Shown here piece after piece: positions 26,517-36,555 of a DNA stretch of 64,000 bases; the first letter of the stretch is position 1, and each line of letters starts with the position of its first letter. Origin of the DNA: Ilyomonas sp963790435. Lineage in GTDB: Bacteria; Bacteroidota; Bacteroidia; Chitinophagales; Chitinophagaceae. Below the pieces are notes generated by a model, which was given only the letters and a program-made list of their open reading frames with translations, was not told the DNA's origin and did no database searches. The translations under genes and the position numbers were made by a program. Location of the stretch: positions 579,731-643,730 of the forward strand of contig CAWBOI010000002.1 in the NCBI GenBank assembly GCA_963790435.1, read 5' to 3'.

Positions 26517-27563
26517 ATGATTCATCAACCATTAAAAGTTTACAACCGGCAAACGATTTTATCATTTACCAACCTTAGAAAATTTGAAACCAAAATTGGT
26601 GAAGTGGTACAAACGCTGCCTAACAGCGAGGATATTGAACAAGCTTTGCAGCAAAGCAAAGCTAAGTTTGTAATTGTTGGTGTTCCTGAAGACGTTGGCA
26701 TCAAGGCTAATTATGCAAGGGGCGGCACAGGCAGCGCCTGGAACTCTTTTCTCCATTCGTTTCTAAACATTCAAAGCAACGATTTTTTTGAAGGAAGTGA
26801 TGTATTGCTATTAGGTCATTTGAATTTTGCCGGCGCAGCCGAAGTGATAGAAAGCAATGCCGGCAATGCCGATGAACGCATAGAAGCGTACCGGCACAGT
26901 GTAACTGCAATTGATGATGCCGTGGAAGCCGTTGTAAAAGCAATCGCTTCGTTTCGCAAAATTCCTGTTATCATCAGTGGCGGAACAGGCAATACCTATG
27001 GCTGTATAAAAGGCGCGGCAAAAGGCTGGCACAAAGCCGGTGCGTTGCCATTGGCACAAATTAATGTGATAAGTGTAGATGCTGAAGCTGGCTACAAACC
27101 TATGGAAGGTCGGCATAGTGGCAACGCCATTCGCTACGCTGATGAAGATGGCTATTTAGAAAAATATTGTGTGGTGGGCTTGCATGAAAACGAGTTGCCA
27201 CAAAATGCGTGGCTGGATATTGCCAACAATCCGTTTTTCGATTTTGTTACCTATGAAGATATTTTTATTCATGGCAAGCAAAGCTTTGCCGATGCCGTAC
27301 ATCATGCCATTAACTTTACGGGTGATGCTTTGTGTGGTGTAGAGTTGAACTTAGAAAGTATTCAGATTGCAGGCAGTTCGCCCGTAGGAATTTCATTATT
27401 GCAGGCAAGGCAGTTTTTGCATTTGGCGGCTACTCATTCGCAACCGGCTTACCTGCACATTGCAGAACCATTTGGCAGAAACAACGACCATTACAATGCC
27501 GAAGCTTATGGAAAAATGATAAGCTACCTGGTAAGCGATTTCATAAAGATAATTGGCTATTGA
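26517..27563 (+). CDS. Arginase/formimidoylglutamase-fold protein lacking metal ligands
   Basis: Protein of 348 residues with the ureohydrolase fold of the Bacteroidota formimidoylglutamase-like group: FVIVGVPEDVGIKANYARGG at about 51-70 and VEGRHSGN-like MEGRHSGNAIRYA at 197-208. All usual manganese-ligand sites are changed: GGDHS/GGHNN becomes GGTGN (155-159), DxHxD becomes DAEAG (188-192), and SxDxD/ELDxD becomes ELNLE (276-280). The fold is kept but classical hydrolysis looks impossible. The start is 57 bases after a TTTGTTTTTGC motif copy. The role is unknown; possibly a pseudo-enzyme. Confidence 0.8.
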   Translation: MIHQPLKVYNRQTILSFTNLRKFETKIGEVVQTLPNSEDIEQALQQSKAKFVIVGVPEDVGIKANYARGGTGSAWNSFLHSFLNIQSNDFFEGSDVLLLGHLNFAGAAEVIESNAGNADERIEAYRHSVTAIDDAVEAVVKAIASFRKIPVIISGGTGNTYGCIKGAAKGWHKAGALPLAQINVISVDAEAGYKPMEGRHSGNAIRYADEDGYLEKYCVVGLHENELPQNAWLDIANNPFFDFVTYEDIFIHGKQSFADAVHHAINFTGDALCGVELNLESIQIAGSSPVGISLLQARQFLHLAATHSQPAYLHIAEPFGRNNDHYNAEAYGKMISYLVSDFIKIIGY

Positions 27564-27743
27564 GAAGACTTTTGGTTTTGCACCATTTTATAAAAATAAA
27601 ATTGCTTATTCACTCACTCTGTTTTTTACCAATAAAACGATTGAAACCGCGTTATTGATTGGTGAAACTTTGCAGCGTTTAAAATTCATATTTAGGAGCA
27701 GAAACGAAACCATTTTAAAAATCCAATTACTAAAACCAAACTG

Positions 27744-30700
27744 TTGTTCCGTTTTTTAAAACTATATTTTACACCTATTGCCTGTTTGCTGTGTGTGCTG
27801 GCAAAAGCGCAGCTTCATGCAAATTTTAAAGCGAATGTGCCGTTGGATTGTGCGCCGGTTGCGGTGCAATTTTCCGATAGTACAAAGGGCAATCCAACGC
27901 AATGGTTTTGGTCATTCGGCAACGGCGATACATCGCATTTGCAAAACCCAATGGAAGTGTTTACAGCAGCCGGAAATTATGTTGTGAAGTTGGTAGCAAG
28001 CAATAAAAACTACACCGATTCTTTTACGCAAACTATTGTAATCACTGGCAGTGTAAAAGCAGGCTTTACATATCAGTACGACAATGCTTGCAGTGCGCCA
28101 TCTGCTTTTGTTTTTGCCGCAAAAAATGCACAGGATACCATTAACTATATTTGGAATTTTGACAATGGAAAAACGGCTACCTCATCCAATGCATCAACCG
28201 TTTTTGGAAGTAACGGAACGTATAACGTAAGCCTTATTACCACAACGCCGCAAGGCTGTAAAGACACTGCCACGCAAGCATTTGCCATTGGTTCGGCAGC
28301 AGCAGGTTTTAGTAGTTATTCAGTGGTTTGTGCCAATGCGCCAGCTACATTTACCAACACATCTAATGTTACTCCTTTATCTATCAACTGGCTTGTAAAT
28401 GGTTCCGGTGCAGGCAGCGGAAACACGTTAACTTATATGTTTACAACGCCCGGCACTTACATCGTAAGCATGAACGCAAATTTTGGTGCCTGCACAAAAT
28501 CTGCGCAAAAACAAATCATGGTGAACAACAAGCCAGTTCCGGCTTTTACGCAGTCAGGCAATTTGCAAAGCTGTACGCTTCCTTTTACGGTTGATTTTAC
28601 CAACAGTAGTAGAAACGCAACCTCGTACAACTGGCTGTTTGGCGATGGCAATTCATTAACCGGAACCAATGTAAGTTATACTTATAACAAAGCCGGTTCG
28701 TTTTCTGTTTCGCTCGTTGCATCCAATGGAGATGGTTGCAACGATACGCTTACCAAACCCAACTTAGTGCGGTTAGGACCGCCGGTAATTACAAGTTTTA
28801 CGGCATTACCAAAAAGCGGTTGCATACCAGAGAACATAACATCAGGCGCCAACATTTCTTCACCCGATTCAGTTGTGGCTTATGACTGGAACACCGGCGA
28901 TAATAACCTGCATGTAAGCGGCTCACCATTCACTCATGCTTATAACAATGAAGGATATTACGATGTAAGCCTAACCGTTACCACGAAAAATAGTTGCACG
29001 GGAAATTTTAGCTTACACCAGGCAGTGGCGGCAGGAAAGAAACCAAGTGCCGATTTTGCGGTTGATAAGCCAACCGTGTGTGCTTCAACTCCCGTTCAGT
29101 TTATTGATAAAAGCATCGGAACCGTTACTTCATGGAACTGGAATTTTGGTGATGGAACATCTGTCAGCGGTACCAACCGTCCAACGCATTTATTTACAAA
29201 AGTCGGTACCAACGATGTTACACTGTATGAATCTAACAAAGGCTGCGCTGCTGACCCCAAAACCATCAGAAGCATTGTTACTATTTTACCGCCGATTGCA
29301 AAGTTCGGGGTGATGTACAATTGCGCAAACCCTTTGCAGGTAAGCTTTACAGATAGTTCGGTACAACCTACATCCTGGCTTTGGAATTTTGGTGATAAGA
29401 GTACAGCAACGTTACAAGATCCATCTTATACCTATACAGCATCGGGCACTTACCAGGTTGTGCTTACTTCTTCCGACAGCAACAGCCAATGCAGCAGCAG
29501 CGATACGCAAACGGTTGTGGTAAACAATGCAAAACCAAACCTTGTTGTTCAACCCAGTAACTCCTTTGTTTGCAGAAAGGATAGTGTTCGTTTGAGCGCA
29601 GTTAGTAGCACAGGTTTGATTGCAAAATACACATGGAATGTAGGCGATGGTTCATCAGCCAGTAACGATAGCACCGTTTCGCATGTTTATAAAACAGCGG
29701 GCACTTTCAAACCTTTTGTGGTAGTGCAATATACCAATCAATGTAAGGATACGATCTATACAAATGCACCCGTAAATGTGTATGGGCCAACGGCTCTGTT
29801 TACCGTTTCGCAAAACGGAAGTTGTTTGCCGGTTGGGGTAACATTTACCAACAACAGCACTACCGATAACATCAATCCCATTGCGTCAACAACCTGGTTG
29901 TATGGCAACGGAGAAACAGATAACGTTACCAACGCAACACACGTTTACACGTATCAAATGGGTGGCAGCTTTATGCCCAGGTTGATTGTAAAAGATGCCG
30001 CCGGTTGCGTTGATTCGTTTGCAAGTAAAACACCCATTGTTGCTAAAGGTGTGGCAGCGGGTTTTGTTTATAACATTAGTTCGTCATGCGATAGTGCAAC
30101 AGTAAGTTGTACTGATACATCAAAGCTTTATAACGATGCTATCAACTATTATTTTTGGAATTTTGGAAATGGTATTTACTCATCATCACAAAACGCAACT
30201 TATACTTATCATTCATCGGGCAATTATAAAATAACGCAAACCGTAACAACGCAAAGCGGTTGTTTGGAAAATACATCGCAAACCATCAACATTGAAATTG
30301 CTGCAAAACCAAACCTTACCATCAGTGGTCCAATGAAGGGCTGCGTGGCTTCAGGCGTAGATTTATCAGCTGCCGTTTCGGGTACCAATCCGGTTCAGCA
30401 ATGGACATGGAACACGGGCGATGGAAGCAGCATAACCGGGCAAAAGATAGGCACCGTTTACAACCAGCCAGGTACATACAACATCAGCGTTACTGCAGCT
30501 TTTCAAGGTGGTTGCAGCGATACAGCTTATCAAAAAATAATCATTGATAGCTTACCTCAAATCAATGCGGGCAACGATAGTGTTGTGTGTGCCGGAAAGA
30601 GCATCGTTTTAAATGCAACAGGCGGCAACACTTACACATGGCAAGATGTTGCCAACAGCTTAAGTTGCACGGCTTGTGCTTCGCCAACAGCAACGCCGGC

Positions 30701-31550
30701 AACATCAACAAATTATGTTGTTACAGGTAAGAGTGTGATAGGCTGTACCAACACCGATTCTGTTTTCATCAAAGTGCAGCAAAAAGAAATGATTACTGTG
30801 GCACCAAGCGAAGTTTCGGTATGCTCGGGCAAAGCTGTTCAACTGCACGCATCGGGAGCGGATGCTTATGGTTGGGAACCTTATACAGGTATGTACGATA
30901 ATACAGTTGCCAATCCGGTTGCCACACTAACCAGTTCGATTGTTTATACGGTAATAGGAAATGATAATCATCATTGTTTTAGCGATAGCGAACAAGTAAC
31001 GGTAACTGTTGATCCATTGCCGCATTTCAACATTGTAGATTCGGTGATTACGATTGGCAAAGGCGCTACCCAAATGATACAAACCACAAGTTCGCCGGAT
31101 GTTGTGCGTTGGTTATGGAAACCCGCAACCGGCTTGAGTTGCAGCGATTGTGCGCAACCCATATTAACTGCTGCCATCAATGGAATTTACACTGCAACAG
31201 CTTACACTGCGGCTGGTTGCAGCGATAGCGATGAAGTAAAAGTGATGCTGCTTTGCAATCAGTCGGGCATCTTCATACCAGCCGCATTTACACCGAATGG
31301 TGATGGGAAAAACGATTTTTTTTATCCCGCCAGTTTTGCGGCCAGCAAAGTAGTTTCTTTTACCGTGTTCAGCAGAAATGGTACTGTTGTTTTTCACCGA
31401 ACCAACACTTCAACGAATGCCAATAAAGATGGCTGGGATGGAACGTACCAATCTCTTCCGTTGCCTGCTGATACATATATTTATAAGATAGAAGTGGAGT
31501 GCGAAAAGAAAACGATAGCATTTACCGGAACTGTAGTATTGATACGATAA
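27744..31550 (+). CDS. PKD-repeat surface protein with type IX (CHU_C) C-terminal domain
   Basis: Very large secreted protein of 1268 residues. After a signal peptide (FLKLYFTPIACLLCVLAKA) come about a dozen PKD domains, with the core words W.WNFGDGTS and FTKVGTNDV repeated, and a C-terminal gliding-motility-associated domain starting FIPAAFTPNGDGKNDFF and ending in IEVECEKKTIAFTGTVVLIR. That tail directs export through the type IX system and surface attachment. No ATG exists in frame between the upstream stop (27693) and the signal peptide, so TTG 27744 is the proposed start. It probably acts as an adhesin. Confidence 0.92.
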   Translation: MFRFLKLYFTPIACLLCVLAKAQLHANFKANVPLDCAPVAVQFSDSTKGNPTQWFWSFGNGDTSHLQNPMEVFTAAGNYVVKLVASNKNYTDSFTQTIVITGSVKAGFTYQYDNACSAPSAFVFAAKNAQDTINYIWNFDNGKTATSSNASTVFGSNGTYNVSLITTTPQGCKDTATQAFAIGSAAAGFSSYSVVCANAPATFTNTSNVTPLSINWLVNGSGAGSGNTLTYMFTTPGTYIVSMNANFGACTKSAQKQIMVNNKPVPAFTQSGNLQSCTLPFTVDFTNSSRNATSYNWLFGDGNSLTGTNVSYTYNKAGSFSVSLVASNGDGCNDTLTKPNLVRLGPPVITSFTALPKSGCIPENITSGANISSPDSVVAYDWNTGDNNLHVSGSPFTHAYNNEGYYDVSLTVTTKNSCTGNFSLHQAVAAGKKPSADFAVDKPTVCASTPVQFIDKSIGTVTSWNWNFGDGTSVSGTNRPTHLFTKVGTNDVTLYESNKGCAADPKTIRSIVTILPPIAKFGVMYNCANPLQVSFTDSSVQPTSWLWNFGDKSTATLQDPSYTYTASGTYQVVLTSSDSNSQCSSSDTQTVVVNNAKPNLVVQPSNSFVCRKDSVRLSAVSSTGLIAKYTWNVGDGSSASNDSTVSHVYKTAGTFKPFVVVQYTNQCKDTIYTNAPVNVYGPTALFTVSQNGSCLPVGVTFTNNSTTDNINPIASTTWLYGNGETDNVTNATHVYTYQMGGSFMPRLIVKDAAGCVDSFASKTPIVAKGVAAGFVYNISSSCDSATVSCTDTSKLYNDAINYYFWNFGNGIYSSSQNATYTYHSSGNYKITQTVTTQSGCLENTSQTINIEIAAKPNLTISGPMKGCVASGVDLSAAVSGTNPVQQWTWNTGDGSSITGQKIGTVYNQPGTYNISVTAAFQGGCSDTAYQKIIIDSLPQINAGNDSVVCAGKSIVLNATGGNTYTWQDVANSLSCTACASPTATPATSTNYVVTGKSVIGCTNTDSVFIKVQQKEMITVAPSEVSVCSGKAVQLHASGADAYGWEPYTGMYDNTVANPVATLTSSIVYTVIGNDNHHCFSDSEQVTVTVDPLPHFNIVDSVITIGKGATQMIQTTSSPDVVRWLWKPATGLSCSDCAQPILTAAINGIYTATAYTAAGCSDSDEVKVMLLCNQSGIFIPAAFTPNGDGKNDFFYPASFAASKVVSFTVFSRNGTVVFHRTNTSTNANKDGWDGTYQSLPLPADTYIYKIEVECEKKTIAFTGTVVLIR

Positions 31551-31699
31551 CATTGTTATTGGCTTGTTTGTTTTTGCAATCATTTTGTGGTATAAGCTGA
31601 ATTGTTATTGACTGCAACTCTTACTAACAAAGGCTTTCAGCCATTACAAATCAAAATCCTATTCTTTTTCACTCATCAAAACTTCCTACTTTAGCTCTT

Positions 31700-32620
31700 A
31701 TGAAAACAAAACTACTAACGCTTACTTGCCTTTTCATTGCATTCATCACCACTGCACAAACCACAACACTTCAGGAAAAATTAGGCTATTCCAAAAATGC
31801 AAAGCTGTTGATCATTCACGCGGATGATTGGGGCGTTTCACATTCCGAAAATGCTGCCAGCTTTTATGCCATCGAACATGGCTCGGTAAGCTCAGGAAGC
31901 ATCATGGTTCCTACGCCCTGGTTTCCTGAAGTGGCAGCGTATGCAAACGCACATCCGAAAGCCGATTTTGGCTTGCATCTTACGCTTACCAGCGAATGGA
32001 AATATTTAAAATGGAAACCGGTAGCAAACAGCGAACAAGTGCCGCACCTGACAGATGCAAACGGATTTTTATTTCCAGGTGTTGATTCGGTTTTGATAAA
32101 AGGAAATGGGGAAGAAGTGGAAACAGAACTGCGTGCGCAAATAGAACGAGCCAGAAAGTTTGGTATTGATTTTACACATTTCGATTCGCACATGGGAACT
32201 TTGTATGCTAAGGATGATTACCTGAAAGTGCTCATAAAACTCGGCAGAGAATACAAAGTGCCGGTAATGCTGAACAGCTTGATTTTAACTCTGAGCCATG
32301 AGAATGAAATCAACGATAAGGATGTTGTGATTGACAGCATTTACATTGAAAATCCGCCCGATTATAAAAGCGGTACAGAAGCTTTTTATACCCGCATTTT
32401 AAATAGATTACAACCAGGTGTGCACCTGATTATTTTACATGCTGCTTATGATGATAGCGAGATGAAAGCTGTTACGATTGACCATCCTGATTATGGTGCG
32501 GAATGGAGGCAGAAAGACTTTAATTTCTTTACAAGTGAAAAGTGCAAACAGTTGTTGAAGCAAAATGGCATACAGGTAATTACCTGGCGTGAAATCAGAG
32601 ACAAACTATTGCGGAAATAA
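31700..32620 (+). CDS. Exported ChbG/HpnK (YdjC-like) deacetylase
   Basis: Protein of 306 residues with a signal peptide (KTKLLTLTCLFIAFITTAQ). The catalytic domain matches the YdjC/ChbG carbohydrate deacetylase family: LLIIHADDWGVSHSENAA with the metal-binding Asp, FGLHLTLTSEW with the His, and the FTHFDSHMGTLYA block. The enzyme probably removes acetyl groups from chito-oligosaccharides or similar sugars in the periplasm or outside. It is preceded by a TTTGTTTTTGC motif at 31567-31577 and ended by the hairpin at 32642-32690. Confidence 0.9.
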   Translation: MKTKLLTLTCLFIAFITTAQTTTLQEKLGYSKNAKLLIIHADDWGVSHSENAASFYAIEHGSVSSGSIMVPTPWFPEVAAYANAHPKADFGLHLTLTSEWKYLKWKPVANSEQVPHLTDANGFLFPGVDSVLIKGNGEEVETELRAQIERARKFGIDFTHFDSHMGTLYAKDDYLKVLIKLGREYKVPVMLNSLILTLSHENEINDKDVVIDSIYIENPPDYKSGTEAFYTRILNRLQPGVHLIILHAAYDDSEMKAVTIDHPDYGAEWRQKDFNFFTSEKCKQLLKQNGIQVITWREIRDKLLRK

Positions 32621-32641
32621 AACTGCATTGTAAAAAAATGT

Positions 32642-32690
32642 GCAAAAACAAAAAGGATGATCAAGTTGTGATCATCCTTTTTGTTTTTGC
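32642..32690. terminator. Perfect bidirectional terminator built on the TTTGTTTTTGC motif
   Basis: Arms of 22 bases (32642-32663 and 32669-32690) are exactly complementary around a 5-base loop. The outer halves are gcaaaaacaaa and tttgtttttgc, so this intergenic motif here forms the A- and T-tracts of the hairpin. It separates the convergent genes ending at 32620 and 32708. Confidence 0.93.
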
Positions 32691-32707
32691 ATAAATTATT
32701 TTAAGAC

Positions 32708-33979
32708 TTATTCTCTTACACTCAACGAAATGCGGCGGTCTTTTACACGGTCGCTATCCGGTGCATCGGCAGCGTATTTGGCATATTGCGAACCATATCC
32801 TTCTGCGCCGGTAACCTGCGAACCAACGCCGGTTTTATCCAAAGCACTGCGCACCGAAGCAGCGCGGGCATTCGATAACTTTTTGTTTCCTTCTTCGTTG
32901 CCGGTCTTATCGGTATAGCCGCCAATTTTCACCTTGGTTTTTGGAAATGCCTTTAAAATGGCGGTGATGTTATCAATCTGGTGCTGACTTTCAGGCGTGA
33001 TTTCGGCACTGGCGGTTTTGAAAGTAAGATTGTCAAAATCAAACCATTTGTTCTTCAGCGAATCGGCGCCCAGCTTTTTATAATCGGTCATTAAGAAAGC
33101 CACCAACTGGTCTTCAATGCCGCCTTTGTAAGCATCCAGTTCAACGCCGTTGGGCAGTTTTACTTTGATGGATTCAGGCTTCGCCATCATGGGTGCCGTT
33201 GTTGTTGTATCGGTTTTCACGGTTTTAGTTGTATCGGTAGCAACAGCCTCGCTTGTTGATGGTCTGCCGCATCCTTTCAACAAATAAATAATCAGGATAA
33301 GCGCGCCGATTGCTAGCAATATCGGAATCAAAAAACGATTGCCGCTTTTTTTCTCAACATAATTTTCTGCAGTATGAACTGCCGATGAAGCTGTTGAAGA
33401 AGCTGTTGATGTTACATTCGATGCTGCTGCACCCAATGTGCCCAAACCCAGCAAGCCTGATAACGATGAACTTAACCCGCCTGGCAAGGCATTTACAATG
33501 GTATTCTTTTGCGATTGAAGCCAATTGGTTAAGCTCATGGAGTTGAGTCCGTTTTGATGAACATGATCGCCAATCGCAGCCAATGCCACCGGAGCCACGG
33601 TACCCATCAATGAAGTAGCCGACGATTGTTTGATGCCCGCATAATTAGAAATTGCAGACGCAATGCTATCGGAGTGATTGCCAAAAATGTTTTTCAGCAT
33701 GTCAATGCCACGGCTCAAAAGGCTGTTGTTGGAACCGAGAAAGCCGCTAATGTTGTTGAGAAAACCGCCGTTGTGAGACGTTGCGGCAAGGTCTAAAATA
33801 GTACCCGGGCCATGATCGCCGGAAGTGGCTTTTGCAATGATTCCGCTAAGAATGGCTGGCACAGTTGCCGATACAGCTTTTGAAACGCTGCTTTCATTTT
33901 CGTTGAGTGCTGAAGCAGTGTTGGTAATTACCTGTTGGTTGAAGATGTCTTTCACTGTTTCTAAAAGATTAAGTGACAT
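32708..33979 (-). CDS. DUF937 and OmpA-domain fusion protein
   Basis: Protein of 423 residues in three parts. The N-terminal DUF937 domain (residues about 1-200, rich in Ala, Ser and Gly) starts with NLLETVKDIFNQQVITNTAS. A single hydrophobic helix follows (FLIPILLAIGALILIIYLL, near 220). The C-terminal half is an OmpA-type peptidoglycan-binding domain, with VKIGGYTDKTGNEEGNKKLS and RVKDRRISLSVRE. There is no classical signal peptide, so the topology probably places DUF937 inside and OmpA outside the inner membrane. This arrangement is seen in other Bacteroidota; its role is unknown. Confidence 0.88.
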   Translation of the reverse strand: MSLNLLETVKDIFNQQVITNTASALNENESSVSKAVSATVPAILSGIIAKATSGDHGPGTILDLAATSHNGGFLNNISGFLGSNNSLLSRGIDMLKNIFGNHSDSIASAISNYAGIKQSSATSLMGTVAPVALAAIGDHVHQNGLNSMSLTNWLQSQKNTIVNALPGGLSSSLSGLLGLGTLGAAASNVTSTASSTASSAVHTAENYVEKKSGNRFLIPILLAIGALILIIYLLKGCGRPSTSEAVATDTTKTVKTDTTTTAPMMAKPESIKVKLPNGVELDAYKGGIEDQLVAFLMTDYKKLGADSLKNKWFDFDNLTFKTASAEITPESQHQIDNITAILKAFPKTKVKIGGYTDKTGNEEGNKKLSNARAASVRSALDKTGVGSQVTGAEGYGSQYAKYAADAPDSDRVKDRRISLSVRE

Positions 33980-34240
33980 AGCAATGGTTTTTGATGTTTA
34001 TAAAATGATATAACAAAAGATAAAGTTGTAACAATTTCCGGTACGGCTATAATAAATCTTTATTTTCAGTTGGTTAGCATTTGTTTTTATACAAATTTTT
34101 ATTTTATATCGCCGATCAGCTTTAGCCTTATGCTTGTAATTGCAGTTTTCCGATAGCTTGCATTTTATTCCCGCATCTCTTACCATATGGTTTAACTTAT
34201 GGCACCATATTTACATTTTGGTTGAAAAAACCGGCATTGT

Positions 34241-34765
34241 ATGATCACCAAAAAATTTATAACACTTACCTGGTGGGAAGTTGGGTTGTTGTCTCTTGCC
34301 ACTTCGTTTGTAGGCGGTTTGTCGAGCCTGATGTCGCATAAAAACGAAACCCAATTGTACACAAAAACATTGAAGCAAGCACCCTGGGCGCCGCCTGCAT
34401 GGTTGTTTGCACCGGCATGGACCATCAACAATTTTTTTGTATTACTGGCATTGCAACGTCTGCTTAAAGAAAATAAGGGCAAAACCAAAACCTTACTCCT
34501 TTTGCAAGGCGGCATTTGGGCAATTTTCTTTTCGTTTACTTATGTTTATTTCAATAAAAAAAGTGTGGTGCTGGCTGCTGTGTGGACGGTAACCGATGCT
34601 ATTTTTTCCACTACAAGTTTTGTTTGGTTATCGAAAGAAGATAAGCAAACAGCGTTGTGCTATCTGCCTCTGACAGTGTGGACAAACTTTGCCAGTTCGG
34701 TTGCTGTTTACCAAGCTTTGAAAAATGATGATGTGTTGTTGGGCACCAAAGCGTTGATGGATTAG
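34241..34765 (+). CDS. TspO/MBR family membrane protein
   Basis: Protein of 174 residues with five hydrophobic segments. The diagnostic block is KQAPWAPPAWLFAPAWTINN (residues about 46-65), the TspO signature in loop 1 and helix 2. The family binds porphyrins and steroids and takes part in stress-linked tetrapyrrole handling. Its stop codon shares bases with the convergent YdeI-like gene (34762). A longer upstream intergenic region contains a weak TTTGTTTTTATAC copy near 34081. Confidence 0.88.
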   Translation: MITKKFITLTWWEVGLLSLATSFVGGLSSLMSHKNETQLYTKTLKQAPWAPPAWLFAPAWTINNFFVLLALQRLLKENKGKTKTLLLLQGGIWAIFFSFTYVYFNKKSVVLAAVWTVTDAIFSTTSFVWLSKEDKQTALCYLPLTVWTNFASSVAVYQALKNDDVLLGTKALMD

Positions 34766-35273
34766 AAGGCTTTGTCTTCTTTGTTTTTGCGGATCATTTC
34801 GGCGTAAGATAATTGGTATTGCATTGCTTCCACGGCTTGTGCAATGCGCTTGGCTTTGGTGGTTTCTGTTTTGGCGCTTTCAATCCATTTGCTAAAATAT
34901 TTTTGGTGCGAGCCGGGTAGTTTATTAAAGTGCAAAGCCGCGATGGGATTATCGTTCAGGCAGTCTAATAAATCTTTGTTTATCTGATAAGGTGCGTCAT
35001 CTTTTTCTAATTGCACTGTTAACATGGCACCTTTGTTTTTGCCCAATTTTTTGCGCATGTCGCTTTTCAAAGGCAGTATAAAATTACCACCGCCCATGGG
35101 TAGCAAGCTGGCGCCTTTGATTGCAACAGCATCCAGTTTTCCTTTTACCAGAAAAGAGACTTTGTATCGGGCTTTAACTGCTCTGCAATGTGGGCAGGAA
35201 TTTCAATGTAAGTCCAGCCGGTTTTTTCGCCTTGCTTATCGAACTTCTTGATTTGTGTTGTGTAAGAAATCAT
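34762..35273 (-). pseudogene. DUF1905/YdeI-like protein, broken by a one-base deletion
   Basis: Two adjacent frames together give a normal-length family member. The upstream piece (ATG at 35273) reads MISYTTQIKKFDKQGEKTGW and stops with KSLFW near 35148. The downstream frame gives VKGKLDAVAIKGASLLPMGG and continues with the OmdA-type tail NDNPIAALHFNKLPGSHQKY. Adding one base near 35159-35162 joins them as DTKVSFLVKG, the expected family sequence. The DUF1905 and YdeI/OmpD-associated domains are thus intact apart from this single deletion. Sequencing error is as likely as true decay. Confidence 0.85.
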
Positions 35274-35529
35274 GATTGTGCTTTGGTTTGATATTGTGAA
35301 GCTTTTAACCGCGGAGAATGGAGAAAAGGAGTTTGCGCAGTGATGAAAAGTTCAATTGATGTTGAGTCCTCATTTTTACTACAAAAACAAAAAAGTGTTG
35401 CAATGATAATTGAAACACACAGACACAACAGACACATAGGTTTTACATAGAATTTGTCTATACGCCACGGCGGACAAGTTGTGCTTTTCTTATGTTCCTA
35501 TGATTCTACTTGTTTCATCACATCCTCAT

Positions 35530-35919
35530 TCATTTCAAAATGCCAATTGCCAATAAAATCCATCCCACTATAAAAAACAAACCACCCAATGGCGTGATGG
35601 GACCTACCCAACGAAACGAAGAAGATTGAACCGCTTTCGCATACGTTAACAGGTACAAAGAGCCGCAAAACAAAACGATACCAATAATAAAACAAATGCC
35701 TGCCCAGCGCATGAATTGATTGGTATAAGATTGAAATAACATGCCTGCCAACGCCAATGCAAACACATGATAAAACTGGTAGCGAACGGCTGTTTCAAAA
35801 ATTTGCAACGCATCTTCGGGTATTACTTTCTTTAAAGCATGAGCACCAAAAGCACCGAGTATAACTGACAATGCACCCAGCAAAGCCGCTATGAATAAAA
35901 ATGATTTATACATGAACAA
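35530..35919 (-). CDS. DUF423 family membrane protein
   Basis: Protein of 129 residues with four hydrophobic helices. The start FLFIAALLGALSVILGAFGA with HALKK and EDALQIFETAVRYQFYH is diagnostic of the YgdD/DUF423 family. The end RWVGPITPLGGLFFIVGWIL also fits. Its function is unknown. It overlaps the aroK stop by 14 bases and is probably co-transcribed with it. Confidence 0.92.
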   Translation of the reverse strand: MFMYKSFLFIAALLGALSVILGAFGAHALKKVIPEDALQIFETAVRYQFYHVFALALAGMLFQSYTNQFMRWAGICFIIGIVLFCGSLYLLTYAKAVQSSSFRWVGPITPLGGLFFIVGWILLAIGILK

Positions 35920-36481
35920 ACAATTTAGTAAAGGTTTCTAAAGAAATATCGTTGCCATGAAGATGATGTTTTGCCCCTGAGTAAAACGGCTCGCGCTCTT
36001 TTATTTTGTCAATTACAAACTGCTTCAGTTCTTCATCATCCAGGTGCGCAATCAACGGACGTTTGGTTTTGCCTCTTTTTAGCCTTGTTACCATTTCATC
36101 TACATCAGGATGCAGCCAGATGGTGATGCCGTTGTTGTTCATCCATTCCATATTGTTGTAAAAGCAAGGCGTTCCGCCGCCGCAAGCCACGATAAGATTG
36201 TTAACCGATGATAACTGTTGCAAAGTATCGCGCTCTTTTGCCCTGAAATAGTCTTCGCCTTCCGTGGCAAATATTTCGCGAATAGTCATGTCCGTAGCTT
36301 TTTCTATTTGCTGATCCAAATCAATCCAATCCATTCGCAGCAACGCTGCTAATCTTTGTGCCCAATAGGTTTTTCCGGAGCCCATCAAACCAATTAAAAA
36401 AAGATGGGAAGCCAAGCCACCTCCGTCCGCCGTAGGCGGAGAGCTTGTAGCAGCGTGAGTTTCATTTTGAGGTTGATTCAT
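35906..36481 (-). CDS. aroK: Shikimate kinase (AroK)
   Basis: Enzyme of 191 residues that phosphorylates shikimate in the chorismate pathway. The P-loop is GLMGSGKT (residues 32-39), the shikimate-binding region DLDQQIE follows, then FRAKERDTL and the CGGG loop with GGGTPCFY, and the lid region RGKTKRPLI. The N-terminus carries about 20 extra residues; those at 13-22 are encoded by a short GC-rich palindrome (36426-36440, tccgccgtaggcgga). Other shikimate kinases begin a few residues before the P-loop. A DUF423 gene overlaps its 3' end. Confidence 0.95.
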   Translation of the reverse strand: MNQPQNETHAATSSPPTADGGGLASHLFLIGLMGSGKTYWAQRLAALLRMDWIDLDQQIEKATDMTIREIFATEGEDYFRAKERDTLQQLSSVNNLIVACGGGTPCFYNNMEWMNNNGITIWLHPDVDEMVTRLKRGKTKRPLIAHLDDEELKQFVIDKIKEREPFYSGAKHHLHGNDISLETFTKLFVHV

Positions 36482-36555
36482 TTTAAAATTATAATCAAAG
36501 TAAATTTTAGTTACGTTGTTTACGGTTCCACCTTCAGGGGGCGGGGGCTTCGTCT

